From G039029935 sp039029935 (lineage in GTDB: Bacteria; Chloroflexota; Anaerolineae; Caldilineales; Caldilineaceae), in assembly GCA_039029935.1 (NCBI GenBank), contig JBCCFC010000001.1:1-58949 (forward strand): 58,949 nt of DNA, in the 5' to 3' direction. The position numbers were made by a program, and so were the translations under genes. Below are positions 46,401 through 53,614 of this stretch, piece by piece. Within the stretch, counting starts at the first letter, position 1; every line of letters starts with the position of its first letter. The notes under the pieces were generated by a model. That model made no database searches. It saw nothing but the letters and a program-made list of their open reading frames with translations, and was not told the origin of the DNA.

Positions 46401-46889
46401 ATGGGTGTCCTGTGCATCCTCTGCCCCTCCACCAAGCACGACTTGTGTCAATGTAAAGTTGGCAGATGCAATTTTTTGGTATATTTGACCATTCGCTTGG
46501 TGGAAACTTGTGCGTAGCACTTCATGACGACGATTGATCTCCTGCAAACTCCGCTCTAGTGCGCTCACATCTAGCATTCCCTGTAAACGGATACGGCTAG
46601 GCGTGTTATAGGTCGCACTGCTGCCCTCTAGCTGTGACTGAAACCAAAGCTGCTCCTGTGTAAACGAAAGCGGAATCATCGCCGGGCGTTGTGCGGATGG
46701 GATCGGCTGTTCGGCAGTCTGTTGCGCTTGACGCAGAAAATCCATCAAAGCCGTCTTGCGTGCGACAATCTCGGCCCGAACCTCTGCAGTCATTGCACCT
46801 TTGGGGGCTTGGTAGCGTAACTGCCCATCCTCCAGCCATACTCGAATCCCTAGACTGTTGAGGTAAGCGATCAATCTTGCAACGGTCAT
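43437..46889 (-). CDS. NRPS: TubC docking domain, C, A, PCP, polybasic tail (1150 aa)
   Basis: The N terminus (~1-58) is a TubC_N docking domain (LGIRVWLEDGQLRYQAP). The C domain has HHIAFDGWS, an intact HHxxxDG. The A domain has YTSGSTGTPKG, YGATE and FRIELDEIE; its pocket by motif alignment is D-G-A-I-I-A-L-I-F, not a code I can assign. The 236-Gly and 239-Ala positions suggest room for a bulky or modified side chain, in keeping with the adjacent halogenase and aminotransferase. The PCP has LGGHSLL. After it comes a ~35-residue tail rich in Arg, Lys and Gln (RQYRQQKRQQRRQQRQK). The start ATG overlaps the upstream PKS stop (ATGA) with GAGGG 6 nt before it. Confidence 0.94.
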   Translation of the reverse strand: MTVARLIAYLNSLGIRVWLEDGQLRYQAPKGAMTAEVRAEIVARKTALMDFLRQAQQTAEQPIPSAQRPAMIPLSFTQEQLWFQSQLEGSSATYNTPSRIRLQGMLDVSALERSLQEINRRHEVLRTSFHQANGQIYQKIASANFTLTQVVLGGGAEDAQDTHQEERLQQLIQAEAGRPFDLTAGTLWRATLVQLSTQEHILVLTFHHIAFDGWSMGVFNHELSVLYESYRNGQSSALPETPIQYADYAIWQQGEWVEQVQDQQVAYWQAQLQGALTQLPLPTDYPRPAQQSFRGENHAFAIPETVMRQLKHLSQEMDVTLFMTMQAAYAALLYRYTGQEDILIGSPIANRQRAELASLIGYFSNLLVFRNNLSSSVEADNSLTFRQLLKRVRPMAQDAYAHQEIPFELLVNALKIERTLSHHQLFQTLFSIEGRTQEQSLVLAGLTVTFLDADVPVAKCDLALMVHEDEDAYIGNWEYSTDLFAPATIERMTDHWLTLLASIAANPDGVIATLPMLTAAERQQIVHDWNDTATSYPDDKCFHHLFEEQAERTPDALAVVFDAATESEPITLTYRVLNERANQLAHYLRAQGVGPEVLVGLCVERSAEMIVALLAILKAGGAYVPLDPAYPQERLAFMMTDSGVSLIVTQEKFVATLPSVPSTLLCLDTTDLDAQPTVNPDVEMTPENLAYIIYTSGSTGTPKGVLIEHRGLCNTTETQVQAFGLGPQDRHLLFFSLSFDGCTADVILALRVGAALYMAPQQEILPGPPLHDFLQRHEITSLILTPTALAPVPATDLLNLHTVIVAGETCSADLVARWLPNRRFMNLYGATEASIFSTVAHCTDDGSVPSVGRPLVNNQLYVLDAHLQPVSVGVPGEIYLGGVGVARGYHNRPDLNRERFIDNPFSAGRLYKTGDLGRFRHDGEIEFIGRADNQIKVRGFRIELDEIETILAQHPSVREAAVVTRESEDGVKQLDAYVVTTEPTDATMLREYLAKTLPDYMVPSTMTMLDVLPLTVNGKLDRKALPEPMSQMQYVAPQNEIQRQLTTVWQGLLKVEQIGVHDNFFDLGGHSLLIAQLHTELQTIYDQEIDVTDLFQYPTVSTFATHLQKTIVQRSETKTTADRQQERAKARQYRQQKRQQRRQQRQKAQN

Positions 46890-49800
46890 AAAACGCCCTC
46901 TTCTTGTTCTGTCTCATCAATGCCCGCGTCTGTCTGAACATCTTTGCCAACATTGCGCATGGTTTCAATATAGAGCGACAACCCTGCCGCAGTTGGCTCG
47001 TCAAAGAGTGCCTGTAGCGGTAACGCCACCCCAAATTCCTGCCGTAGTTGGGCCACAACTTGGGTCGCTAACAGCGAATGCCCACCCAGTGCCCAAAATT
47101 CATCATAGATACCAATCTGTTCAATACCCAAGAACTTTCGATAGGTCTCGACCAAAACCTGCTCGCTTTCGTTCCGAGGTGGGCTATAGACTTTGCCCGT
47201 CTTGCTAGCCGTGCCATCCATGTCATCCTTGCCTGCCACTGACTGTTGCTGTGCGTCTGTGTCTATATAGTCGGAAAAATCCTCCGTGACAGCAGCAATG
47301 GTATGTTGGCGAACCTCCTCAAAGCGGGCATCAAGGTCTGTTGTTGAAACAACCACCTGTGGCTGGTCAGCGGCCAGAATTCTTGGGAAAATGTTGATCC
47401 CTTCATCGGTCATAAAGCCGTATTTCTGCTCCAGCATCAGGGTTGGGGCATCATCGCTGTTGGTCGAATCATGGGCACGCAGTTCATCAGCTTCGTTGTT
47501 GATTTCATACCATGCATCCCAGTTGATCGATACGATGTGCTGTGCTAAACGATTGCTGGGGTTATGATGGCTAAGACAGTGCGCAAAGGCATCAAGAAAG
47601 ACATTGGCGGCGGTATAATCAACCTGCCCCAGCGCATTAAAAATCGCACTGAGCGAAGAACAGAGTACCATAAAATCGAGCGGTATCTCTTTGAGCGCCT
47701 CATACAAAACCAACGTACCTTGAACTTTGGGGGCAAGCACTCTGGTAGACTCGGCTGGGTCTTTGGCTGCAATCAGGTTGCCACCAAGCACACCCGCTGC
47801 GTGAACCACGCCGTGAATTGTGCCAAAGCGCTCCAAACTCTGTGTGACCGCGGCTTTCATCTGCGCAGGGTCAGTGACATCAGCCTGCACAAGCAGCACC
47901 TCGGCCCCTGCCGACTCAATAGTTTGGAGTTTGCGTATCTGCGAGCTGGTTTTGTCTTGCCCATCATGCCCTTGTAGCCATGCATCCCACTCGGCACGGT
48001 CAGGAAAATCCGAGCGACTTAGCAAGATTAGCTTGGCCTGATACGTTGCCAGATGGCTCGCCAAGGCCAGGGCAACACCACCCAAGCCACCGGTGAGCAG
48101 ATAGACGCCGCCCGTTCGGACTGTGTTTTGCCAAGAATCCATCTGTGTATTTACATCTTCTAGTCGTAGTGACTGAAAAGTCTGTACCCAACGCTGTCTT
48201 CCTCGATAGGCCACGACTTGATCTGTCCTGCTTGACGCCGTAATCTCCCTCATCAACTGTTCAACAATGCCTGTATGGGTCGAGACTGCGCCGATTGGCA
48301 AAGACAGGTCCACGCTGACGGTGCGAATAGTGGGCTGCTCTTGCGATAGCACTTTTACAGGACCTAAGACGGTTGCCTTTTCTGGGCAAATGGCCTCATC
48401 CCCATGCACACTTTGCATACCATCTGTGACCACGTAGAGACTTACTTCACGGCTATAGGCACTCAGGGCTTGCGTGAGGGCAAGCAAACTATAGAATCCG
48501 CGATCCAATCCCGCCCTTGTTGTTGTCCACGATAAATCGCTTGTATCCATCACACCATCAACCCGCCAGAGATGCACAATGGTTTTTGGGTATCGCTCTT
48601 GTGTGTCCAGTTCTTGCAGCAACACAGCGTAGGCATCATGGTCGGTTGGGGCCAGAGTATAGCTATCCTCACCCACCTTGCCATCGTGAATCCCCGGTGC
48701 TACCGTCATCACCCTCGCGCCCTGTTGCCGCAGACAATCTGCCAAGTGCTCGCCAATCCCCATCCCATCAACAAACAGTAAATAGTCCCCATCTCTTTGT
48801 GTATCATGATTGACGGGCAACGGCACACGTACCCAGCTAGGCACATAGAACCAGTCGGCTATATCAGCTTGTTTTGTGGGTTCTACAGGTGTCACTGTTG
48901 ATGACGCCTGCGTAGGTTGGATCATGTAGCGTTGTCGCTCAAATGGGTAGGTCGGTAAGGGAACACGATAACGCCGTTCGTGTGCATAAAAGCCATCCCA
49001 GTCGATGATACCACCAGCCATCCAGAATTGCCCCACTGTGGTGAGCAATTGCGCCACATCTGACTGCGTTTCGCGCGGATGGCGTACTGTATTGAGGACG
49101 GTCTGTTTCGCTCTTTGGGGATGCTGCATGGCAAATGTACGTAGCGTTGTACCCGGCCCAACTTCAAGCAGAATGAGTGATGGCTCTTGCAGTAGCTCGC
49201 CGAGACCATCGGCAAAGCGCACGGTCTGACGCAGGTGGTCAGCCCAATACGCAGGGTTTGTTGCTTGCGCATCAGTAATCCATGTCCCGCTCAAATTCGA
49301 GATGTAGCGCATTTGGGGTGGTTGCGGATTGTGCGACTGTACGTATGCCTGAAACTCGTGGAGGATTGGCTCCATCATGGCAGAGTGGAACGCATGGGAT
49401 GTATGCAACGCTCTGCACTCGATCTGTTGTGCGGTCAACTGGGCTTGCAACGCGGCAATTGCATCCGACGGACCAGAGACGACACAGCTATCCATGCTAT
49501 TGATCGCTGCGATAGCGATGTCTGATGGGAGAGTAAGGGACTCTGCTGAACTCGAAACGGCCAGCATTGCCCCCGCTGGCAACGACTGCATGAGTTGTCC
49601 ACGTCGAGCCACAATTGCCAGTGCATCTTCCAACGAGAACACACCAGCGATGCAAGCAGCCACATATTCACCAATGCTGTGTCCCAGCATCATCTGTGGC
49701 TCGACACCCCATTCGCGCCAAAGCTCTGCCAATGCGTATTCGATGACAAAGAGTGTGGGCTGGGCGAATGCTGTCTGCTGTAGCTGCTGCGTGGCTGTGT

Positions 49801-51625
49801 CAGCAGGTAAAGTAGAGGATGATGTATCGGGATAGAGGATTGTGCGTATATCAATACCCAACAATGGCTCTAGCACTTCCGCACAGCCATCCACTGTTGC
49901 ACGGAAGGTTGGCTCGGTGTCATAGAGTTGTCGCCCCATGTCTACATACTGGCTACCCTGCCCCGGAAAAAGAAAAGCGATAGGGCATGTACTGGTGTCG
50001 CTATGCATGGTGGGCAATTCATCTGGCGTACACAACTCGGCAATGGCTTCTCCGCTATTCTGGCAGATAACCATGCGGCGATGGGCGTGTGCTTGTCGTC
50101 CCACTTGCAGCGTGTATGCGGTATCGGCCAAATTCCACTCAGGTCGTTGCGCCAAATATTGGGCGAGATTGGCCGTCGCTTTGTCCAGTGCGGTGGATGT
50201 TCTGGCTGAGAGCAGCAGCAATTGCCAAGGGCGTGATGCACTTGATGGCTCGACAACAGGCTCCTGCTCCAATACAAGATGTGCGTTCGTGCCGCCAATG
50301 CCAAAAGAGCTAACCCCGGCTCGACGTGGATGCGCAGCCAGCCCGTTGCTTGTTGCGCCGTTCTGGGGCCACTCAGCGAGTGTGGTATTGACATAGAAAG
50401 GGCTACTGTCAAACTCAATTTTTGGATTGGGTGTATCAAAGTTGATGCTGGGTGGAATCTGCCCATGTTCAAGGGCCAACACAGTCTTTATGAGGCTGGC
50501 AACACCCGCAGCAGCATCGGCGTGACCAATATTGGGTTTCACCGAACCGATGGCGCACCATTGCGTCGGCAGTGTAGATGTTGGTAGTGTAGACGCGGTC
50601 TCGCCTGGCTCATCTGTTGACTCATCGTAACAAAACGCTTGGGTCAGGGCTTCGATCTCAATGGGATCGCCCAGGACAGTCCCCGTACCATGCGTCTCAA
50701 CGTACTGAATTGTCTCAGGTTCCACGTCTGCAATATCCTGCGCATCGCGGATAACTTGAAATTGACCATCTACGCTGGGGGCAGTATAGCCCACCTTGTC
50801 GAATCCATCGTTGTTGACCGCCGACCCTTTGATGACCGCACGAATCGCATCACCGTCTTCCAGCGCATCGACCAACCGCCGCAACACAACCACGCCCGCC
50901 CCAGCACCACCAACCGTGCCTTTGGCCTTGGCATCAAAGGTCCGACAATGACCATCAGACGACAAAATCATGCCCTCTTGATAGAGGTAGCCACTTTTGT
51001 TGAGCAAGGGGATCGAAACACCGCCTGCTAAGGCAATCTCACACTCTCCACCCAAGAGACTTTGGCAGGCCATGTGAACGGCGACCAACGAGGTCGAACA
51101 GGCTGTCTGCACGGTGACGCTGGGACCTGTTAAATTCAATTTATAGGAGACGCGCGTGGGCAAATAGTCTTTCTCATTGCCCAACAACAGTTGATACTCA
51201 CCAATGAAGTCTATCAGCTCGCGATTGGGCAGCAGGTGATAGAGCAGATAATTGTTTGTGCCAACACCTGCATACAGACCAATCATGCCAAGATAGGTCT
51301 CTGGGGTATAGCCAGCCGACTCCAGCGCCTCTTGGGTACACTCCAAAAAGACGCGCTGTTGTGGGTCAATGATCTCGGCCTCGCGCGGGGTATAGCCAAA
51401 GAAATCTGCATCAAATTGATCGCTACCGGGCAGCATCGTCCCCGCTTTGACATAGTTGGGATCGGCTAATAACGCGGGATCAACTCCCGCCGCCAATAAC
51501 TCGTCGTTGTCAAAGAAGGAGATCGACTCAACACCCTCTTGTAAATTTTGCCAAAATTGCTCGGTGGAGCCTGCGCCGGGAAAGCGACAGGCCATCCCAA
51601 TAATAGCGATATCTGATTGATTCAT
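46886..51625 (-). CDS. Type I PKS: KS-AT-KR-ACP (1579 aa)
   Basis: Start ATG 51625, with AGGA 7 nt upstream. The KS begins almost at the N terminus (SDIAIIGMACRFPG), with no docking helix. It has QTACSTSL, ETHGTGT and SVKPNIGH. The AT has GHSIGE and HAFH (malonyl). The KR has GGLGGVA and the catalytic Tyr in GQVDYTAAN; no DH or ER is present. The carrier site, LGGHSLLATQ, is of PCP type. The module should extend the Asn-derived unit by C2 and leave a beta-hydroxyl, giving a 4-amino-3-hydroxy acid. It ends with an acidic tail (ETEQEEGVL) and overlaps the next NRPS by 4 bp. Its layout matches the PKS at 34.1-39.0 kb, so the pair may stem from duplication of a PKS-NRPS bimodule. Confidence 0.94.
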   Translation of the reverse strand: MNQSDIAIIGMACRFPGAGSTEQFWQNLQEGVESISFFDNDELLAAGVDPALLADPNYVKAGTMLPGSDQFDADFFGYTPREAEIIDPQQRVFLECTQEALESAGYTPETYLGMIGLYAGVGTNNYLLYHLLPNRELIDFIGEYQLLLGNEKDYLPTRVSYKLNLTGPSVTVQTACSTSLVAVHMACQSLLGGECEIALAGGVSIPLLNKSGYLYQEGMILSSDGHCRTFDAKAKGTVGGAGAGVVVLRRLVDALEDGDAIRAVIKGSAVNNDGFDKVGYTAPSVDGQFQVIRDAQDIADVEPETIQYVETHGTGTVLGDPIEIEALTQAFCYDESTDEPGETASTLPTSTLPTQWCAIGSVKPNIGHADAAAGVASLIKTVLALEHGQIPPSINFDTPNPKIEFDSSPFYVNTTLAEWPQNGATSNGLAAHPRRAGVSSFGIGGTNAHLVLEQEPVVEPSSASRPWQLLLLSARTSTALDKATANLAQYLAQRPEWNLADTAYTLQVGRQAHAHRRMVICQNSGEAIAELCTPDELPTMHSDTSTCPIAFLFPGQGSQYVDMGRQLYDTEPTFRATVDGCAEVLEPLLGIDIRTILYPDTSSSTLPADTATQQLQQTAFAQPTLFVIEYALAELWREWGVEPQMMLGHSIGEYVAACIAGVFSLEDALAIVARRGQLMQSLPAGAMLAVSSSAESLTLPSDIAIAAINSMDSCVVSGPSDAIAALQAQLTAQQIECRALHTSHAFHSAMMEPILHEFQAYVQSHNPQPPQMRYISNLSGTWITDAQATNPAYWADHLRQTVRFADGLGELLQEPSLILLEVGPGTTLRTFAMQHPQRAKQTVLNTVRHPRETQSDVAQLLTTVGQFWMAGGIIDWDGFYAHERRYRVPLPTYPFERQRYMIQPTQASSTVTPVEPTKQADIADWFYVPSWVRVPLPVNHDTQRDGDYLLFVDGMGIGEHLADCLRQQGARVMTVAPGIHDGKVGEDSYTLAPTDHDAYAVLLQELDTQERYPKTIVHLWRVDGVMDTSDLSWTTTRAGLDRGFYSLLALTQALSAYSREVSLYVVTDGMQSVHGDEAICPEKATVLGPVKVLSQEQPTIRTVSVDLSLPIGAVSTHTGIVEQLMREITASSRTDQVVAYRGRQRWVQTFQSLRLEDVNTQMDSWQNTVRTGGVYLLTGGLGGVALALASHLATYQAKLILLSRSDFPDRAEWDAWLQGHDGQDKTSSQIRKLQTIESAGAEVLLVQADVTDPAQMKAAVTQSLERFGTIHGVVHAAGVLGGNLIAAKDPAESTRVLAPKVQGTLVLYEALKEIPLDFMVLCSSLSAIFNALGQVDYTAANVFLDAFAHCLSHHNPSNRLAQHIVSINWDAWYEINNEADELRAHDSTNSDDAPTLMLEQKYGFMTDEGINIFPRILAADQPQVVVSTTDLDARFEEVRQHTIAAVTEDFSDYIDTDAQQQSVAGKDDMDGTASKTGKVYSPPRNESEQVLVETYRKFLGIEQIGIYDEFWALGGHSLLATQVVAQLRQEFGVALPLQALFDEPTAAGLSLYIETMRNVGKDVQTDAGIDETEQEEGVL

Positions 51626-51673
51626 CAAGCTATCCTACACGTTCTGTGTCTGTTTCTATGTCTGTGTCTGTGT

Positions 51674-52324
51674 CTATTTCTGTGTTTCTGCCTGAATGAT
51701 ATTTGCTTTGGTGGCAGCCGTGATAATCTGTTCTGCGATTGCCTCTACGGTTTGATCCCCATCTAAGACGAAATCGCTGGTCGGGATCACCCGTTTATTC
51801 ATTTGCAGATAAATGCGACGGGTATAGCGCGTATAGCCTTCTAATAGGAAATTGACAAATTGTATCTGCTCTAGCAATTCCTCTTTGGTTGCATTCTCGC
51901 GCCCTTCAAAAGGGTTATGGATTAGGGTTCGCCGTGCCAATGCAATTTCAAGCGGGGTATCAATGAAAACATGAAAATCGATATATTTTCCGGTGGCATG
52001 ATGTTCTCGACCAAAGGGGGCTTCAAAAATGATGTAGCGAGCCGGATGAACTGTTGACCCGTCAAAGGCAGACGTGATAGACTGCCCATGCGACAGATCA
52101 TGTAGGTCCTGTGCGAGTTGGGCTGGCACGTTCACCTCATTGGGGTCTGTGCCATGTTCAATCCACGAATCTATATCCTGGGGATAGGCTTCATCCCCAA
52201 GTACATAATCATCAAAGTGGATCGATACCGCATCACCCAACATCGTGACCAATTTTTTTGTTGTCGTTGATTTACCACCACTACCGACGGCACTAATGCC
52301 GATTACAACGTTCTTTTTTTGCAT
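51674..52324 (-). CDS. P-loop kinase, uridine-kinase-like
   Basis: A 216-aa protein with Walker A GISAVGSGGKSTTTK (~9-23), a substrate-site HFDDYVLGDEAYPQD where uridine kinases have DDFY, and Arg residues in ALARRTLIHNPFEGR resembling the LID region. It probably phosphorylates a small hydroxylated molecule with ATP. In the cluster it could phosphorylate the product for self-resistance (as chloramphenicol phosphotransferase does) or prepare a building block. A nucleoside kinase of primary metabolism is less likely given its place inside the operon. GGGAAA lies ~9 nt before the ATG. The 48-bp gap to the next PKS is made of repeated cagacacaga-type hexamers. Confidence 0.8.
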   Translation of the reverse strand: MQKKNVVIGISAVGSGGKSTTTKKLVTMLGDAVSIHFDDYVLGDEAYPQDIDSWIEHGTDPNEVNVPAQLAQDLHDLSHGQSITSAFDGSTVHPARYIIFEAPFGREHHATGKYIDFHVFIDTPLEIALARRTLIHNPFEGRENATKEELLEQIQFVNFLLEGYTRYTRRIYLQMNKRVIPTSDFVLDGDQTVEAIAEQIITAATKANIIQAETQK

Positions 52325-52354
52325 AGTTGCGTTTTCCCATCTGTAAGGCTACCC

Positions 52355-52458
52355 CACAAAATAAAATACCGATTAAAACGCGGACTGAGCACTCTCTAGT
52401 GCGTGGTTTACACGAGTACATCGGCATTAGAGAATGCCTACTCCGCTAGTAATGATTT
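52355..52458. repeat. Structured repeat element, copy 2 (degenerate right arm)
   Basis: It shares with copy 1 the left arm acaaaataaaatacc (52356-52370), the inner stem gcgga/tccgc, hairpin 1 (gcactctctagtgc, 52389-52402) and hairpin 3 (ggcattagagaatgcc), both identical. Hairpin 2 here is cgtg-gttta-cacg (52402-52414): one G-C pair of copy 1 is replaced by T-A, a compensatory change. The right terminal arm is decayed. It lies in the 188-bp gap between the monooxygenase and kinase genes, in the leader of the kinase on the mRNA. Confidence 0.85.
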
Positions 52459-52512
52459 TTGCAGATTAGCCTAAATTGGCTCATATCAATCCATCAAAAA
52501 CAGGTGAATGAA

Positions 52513-53553
52513 CTACTCAAAGACATCTTTCAACTGCTTAAGATGTTGAAGACTTTGCATCACCTCTGGAGTCTCGACACCAAAATCGACCAAACAGGCA
52601 ATTTCATCCACACCAATGCTTTTGACTTTTTGGACCATCTGTACACAGCTTTCAACCGTGCCAATCAGGGACGAGGTATGAACAAAACGTTTAAAGGTAA
52701 TGTCCAGTAATTCCTCCATGAGATCATCAGGCATCTGATGGGTTTCCCCACTCTGCCCTTCACTCATATAGCCCGTTGTCTCGAGCAGGACCGCCGAGCG
52801 CAGATATTCGCGCAACGGCAATTTAACCTTGGCTTCGGCTTGCTCCGCCGTTTCGTCGATAAAGGTATGCAGCATGAGTGATACTCGACCTTGCTCTGGC
52901 GGTAGATGACTCTGCCGCCGTGCTTCTCGATATAGACCAATCTTTTCTGCCAACTCGTCCATGCTTTGGTTTGCCAAGTGGGTCAGGACATTGGCACCAA
53001 TACGACCTGCACTTTTAAAGGTATCCGGATGACCCGCCGCCGTCACCCAAATGGGCAATGACTTCTGGATAGGTTTGGGATGGATGGTTAGCTCAACATC
53101 ATGCCCATGCGTATTCTTCTGCGTAATCGTCCCGCCTTGCCACAGGTCTCGCACGGTCTCAATCTGTTCATACATTACACGTTGGCGACTGGGGTGTCTG
53201 TTGGGGAAAAAGACAAAATCGTTGACATTCCAACCTGAACCAAATGAGACACCGACACGGCCATTGGAAAGATTATCGACAACCGACCACTCTTCGACAA
53301 TGCGAATGGGATTATGAAGCGGCGAAATCAGGCTTCCTGAACGAATCTGTAGATTTTCTGTGATCATGGCAAGGGCCGCACTGATCACAGATGGATTGGG
53401 AAAGAGACCACCAAACACATCAAAATGACGCTCTGGTGTCCATATACAACTGAAATGGTATTGATCAGCGAATTTTGTTGCGTCAATGAGCAGTTGATAT
53501 TTGTTATCGCTATCATCAGACTTGCTTGAAAAGAACATCAGCCCGAATTCCAT
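52513..53553 (-). CDS. LLM-class flavin-dependent monooxygenase (secondary-metabolism type)
   Basis: A 346-aa protein of the bacterial-luciferase-like TIM-barrel family. MEFGLMFFSS at the start, CIWTPERHF, RSGSLISPLHNPIR, DNLSNGRVGVSFGSGW and RRDLW-like helices match the MupA/Atu3640 natural-product subfamily. It uses FMNH2 and oxygen to hydroxylate or oxidatively cleave carrier-bound or free substrates. Family members often occur fused to or beside NRPS/PKS modules. It is encoded directly after the Asn-activating NRPS (61-bp gap), so it may oxidise that residue, for example at the beta carbon or nitrogen. The ATG has AAAGG ~9 nt upstream. Confidence 0.9.
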   Translation of the reverse strand: MEFGLMFFSSKSDDSDNKYQLLIDATKFADQYHFSCIWTPERHFDVFGGLFPNPSVISAALAMITENLQIRSGSLISPLHNPIRIVEEWSVVDNLSNGRVGVSFGSGWNVNDFVFFPNRHPSRQRVMYEQIETVRDLWQGGTITQKNTHGHDVELTIHPKPIQKSLPIWVTAAGHPDTFKSAGRIGANVLTHLANQSMDELAEKIGLYREARRQSHLPPEQGRVSLMLHTFIDETAEQAEAKVKLPLREYLRSAVLLETTGYMSEGQSGETHQMPDDLMEELLDITFKRFVHTSSLIGTVESCVQMVQKVKSIGVDEIACLVDFGVETPEVMQSLQHLKQLKDVFE

Positions 53554-53614
53554 CGCGTTTGCCTTTCTCCCAATCTTTCCCTAAATCTTATTACCACCTA
53601 ACGAACAAGTATGG

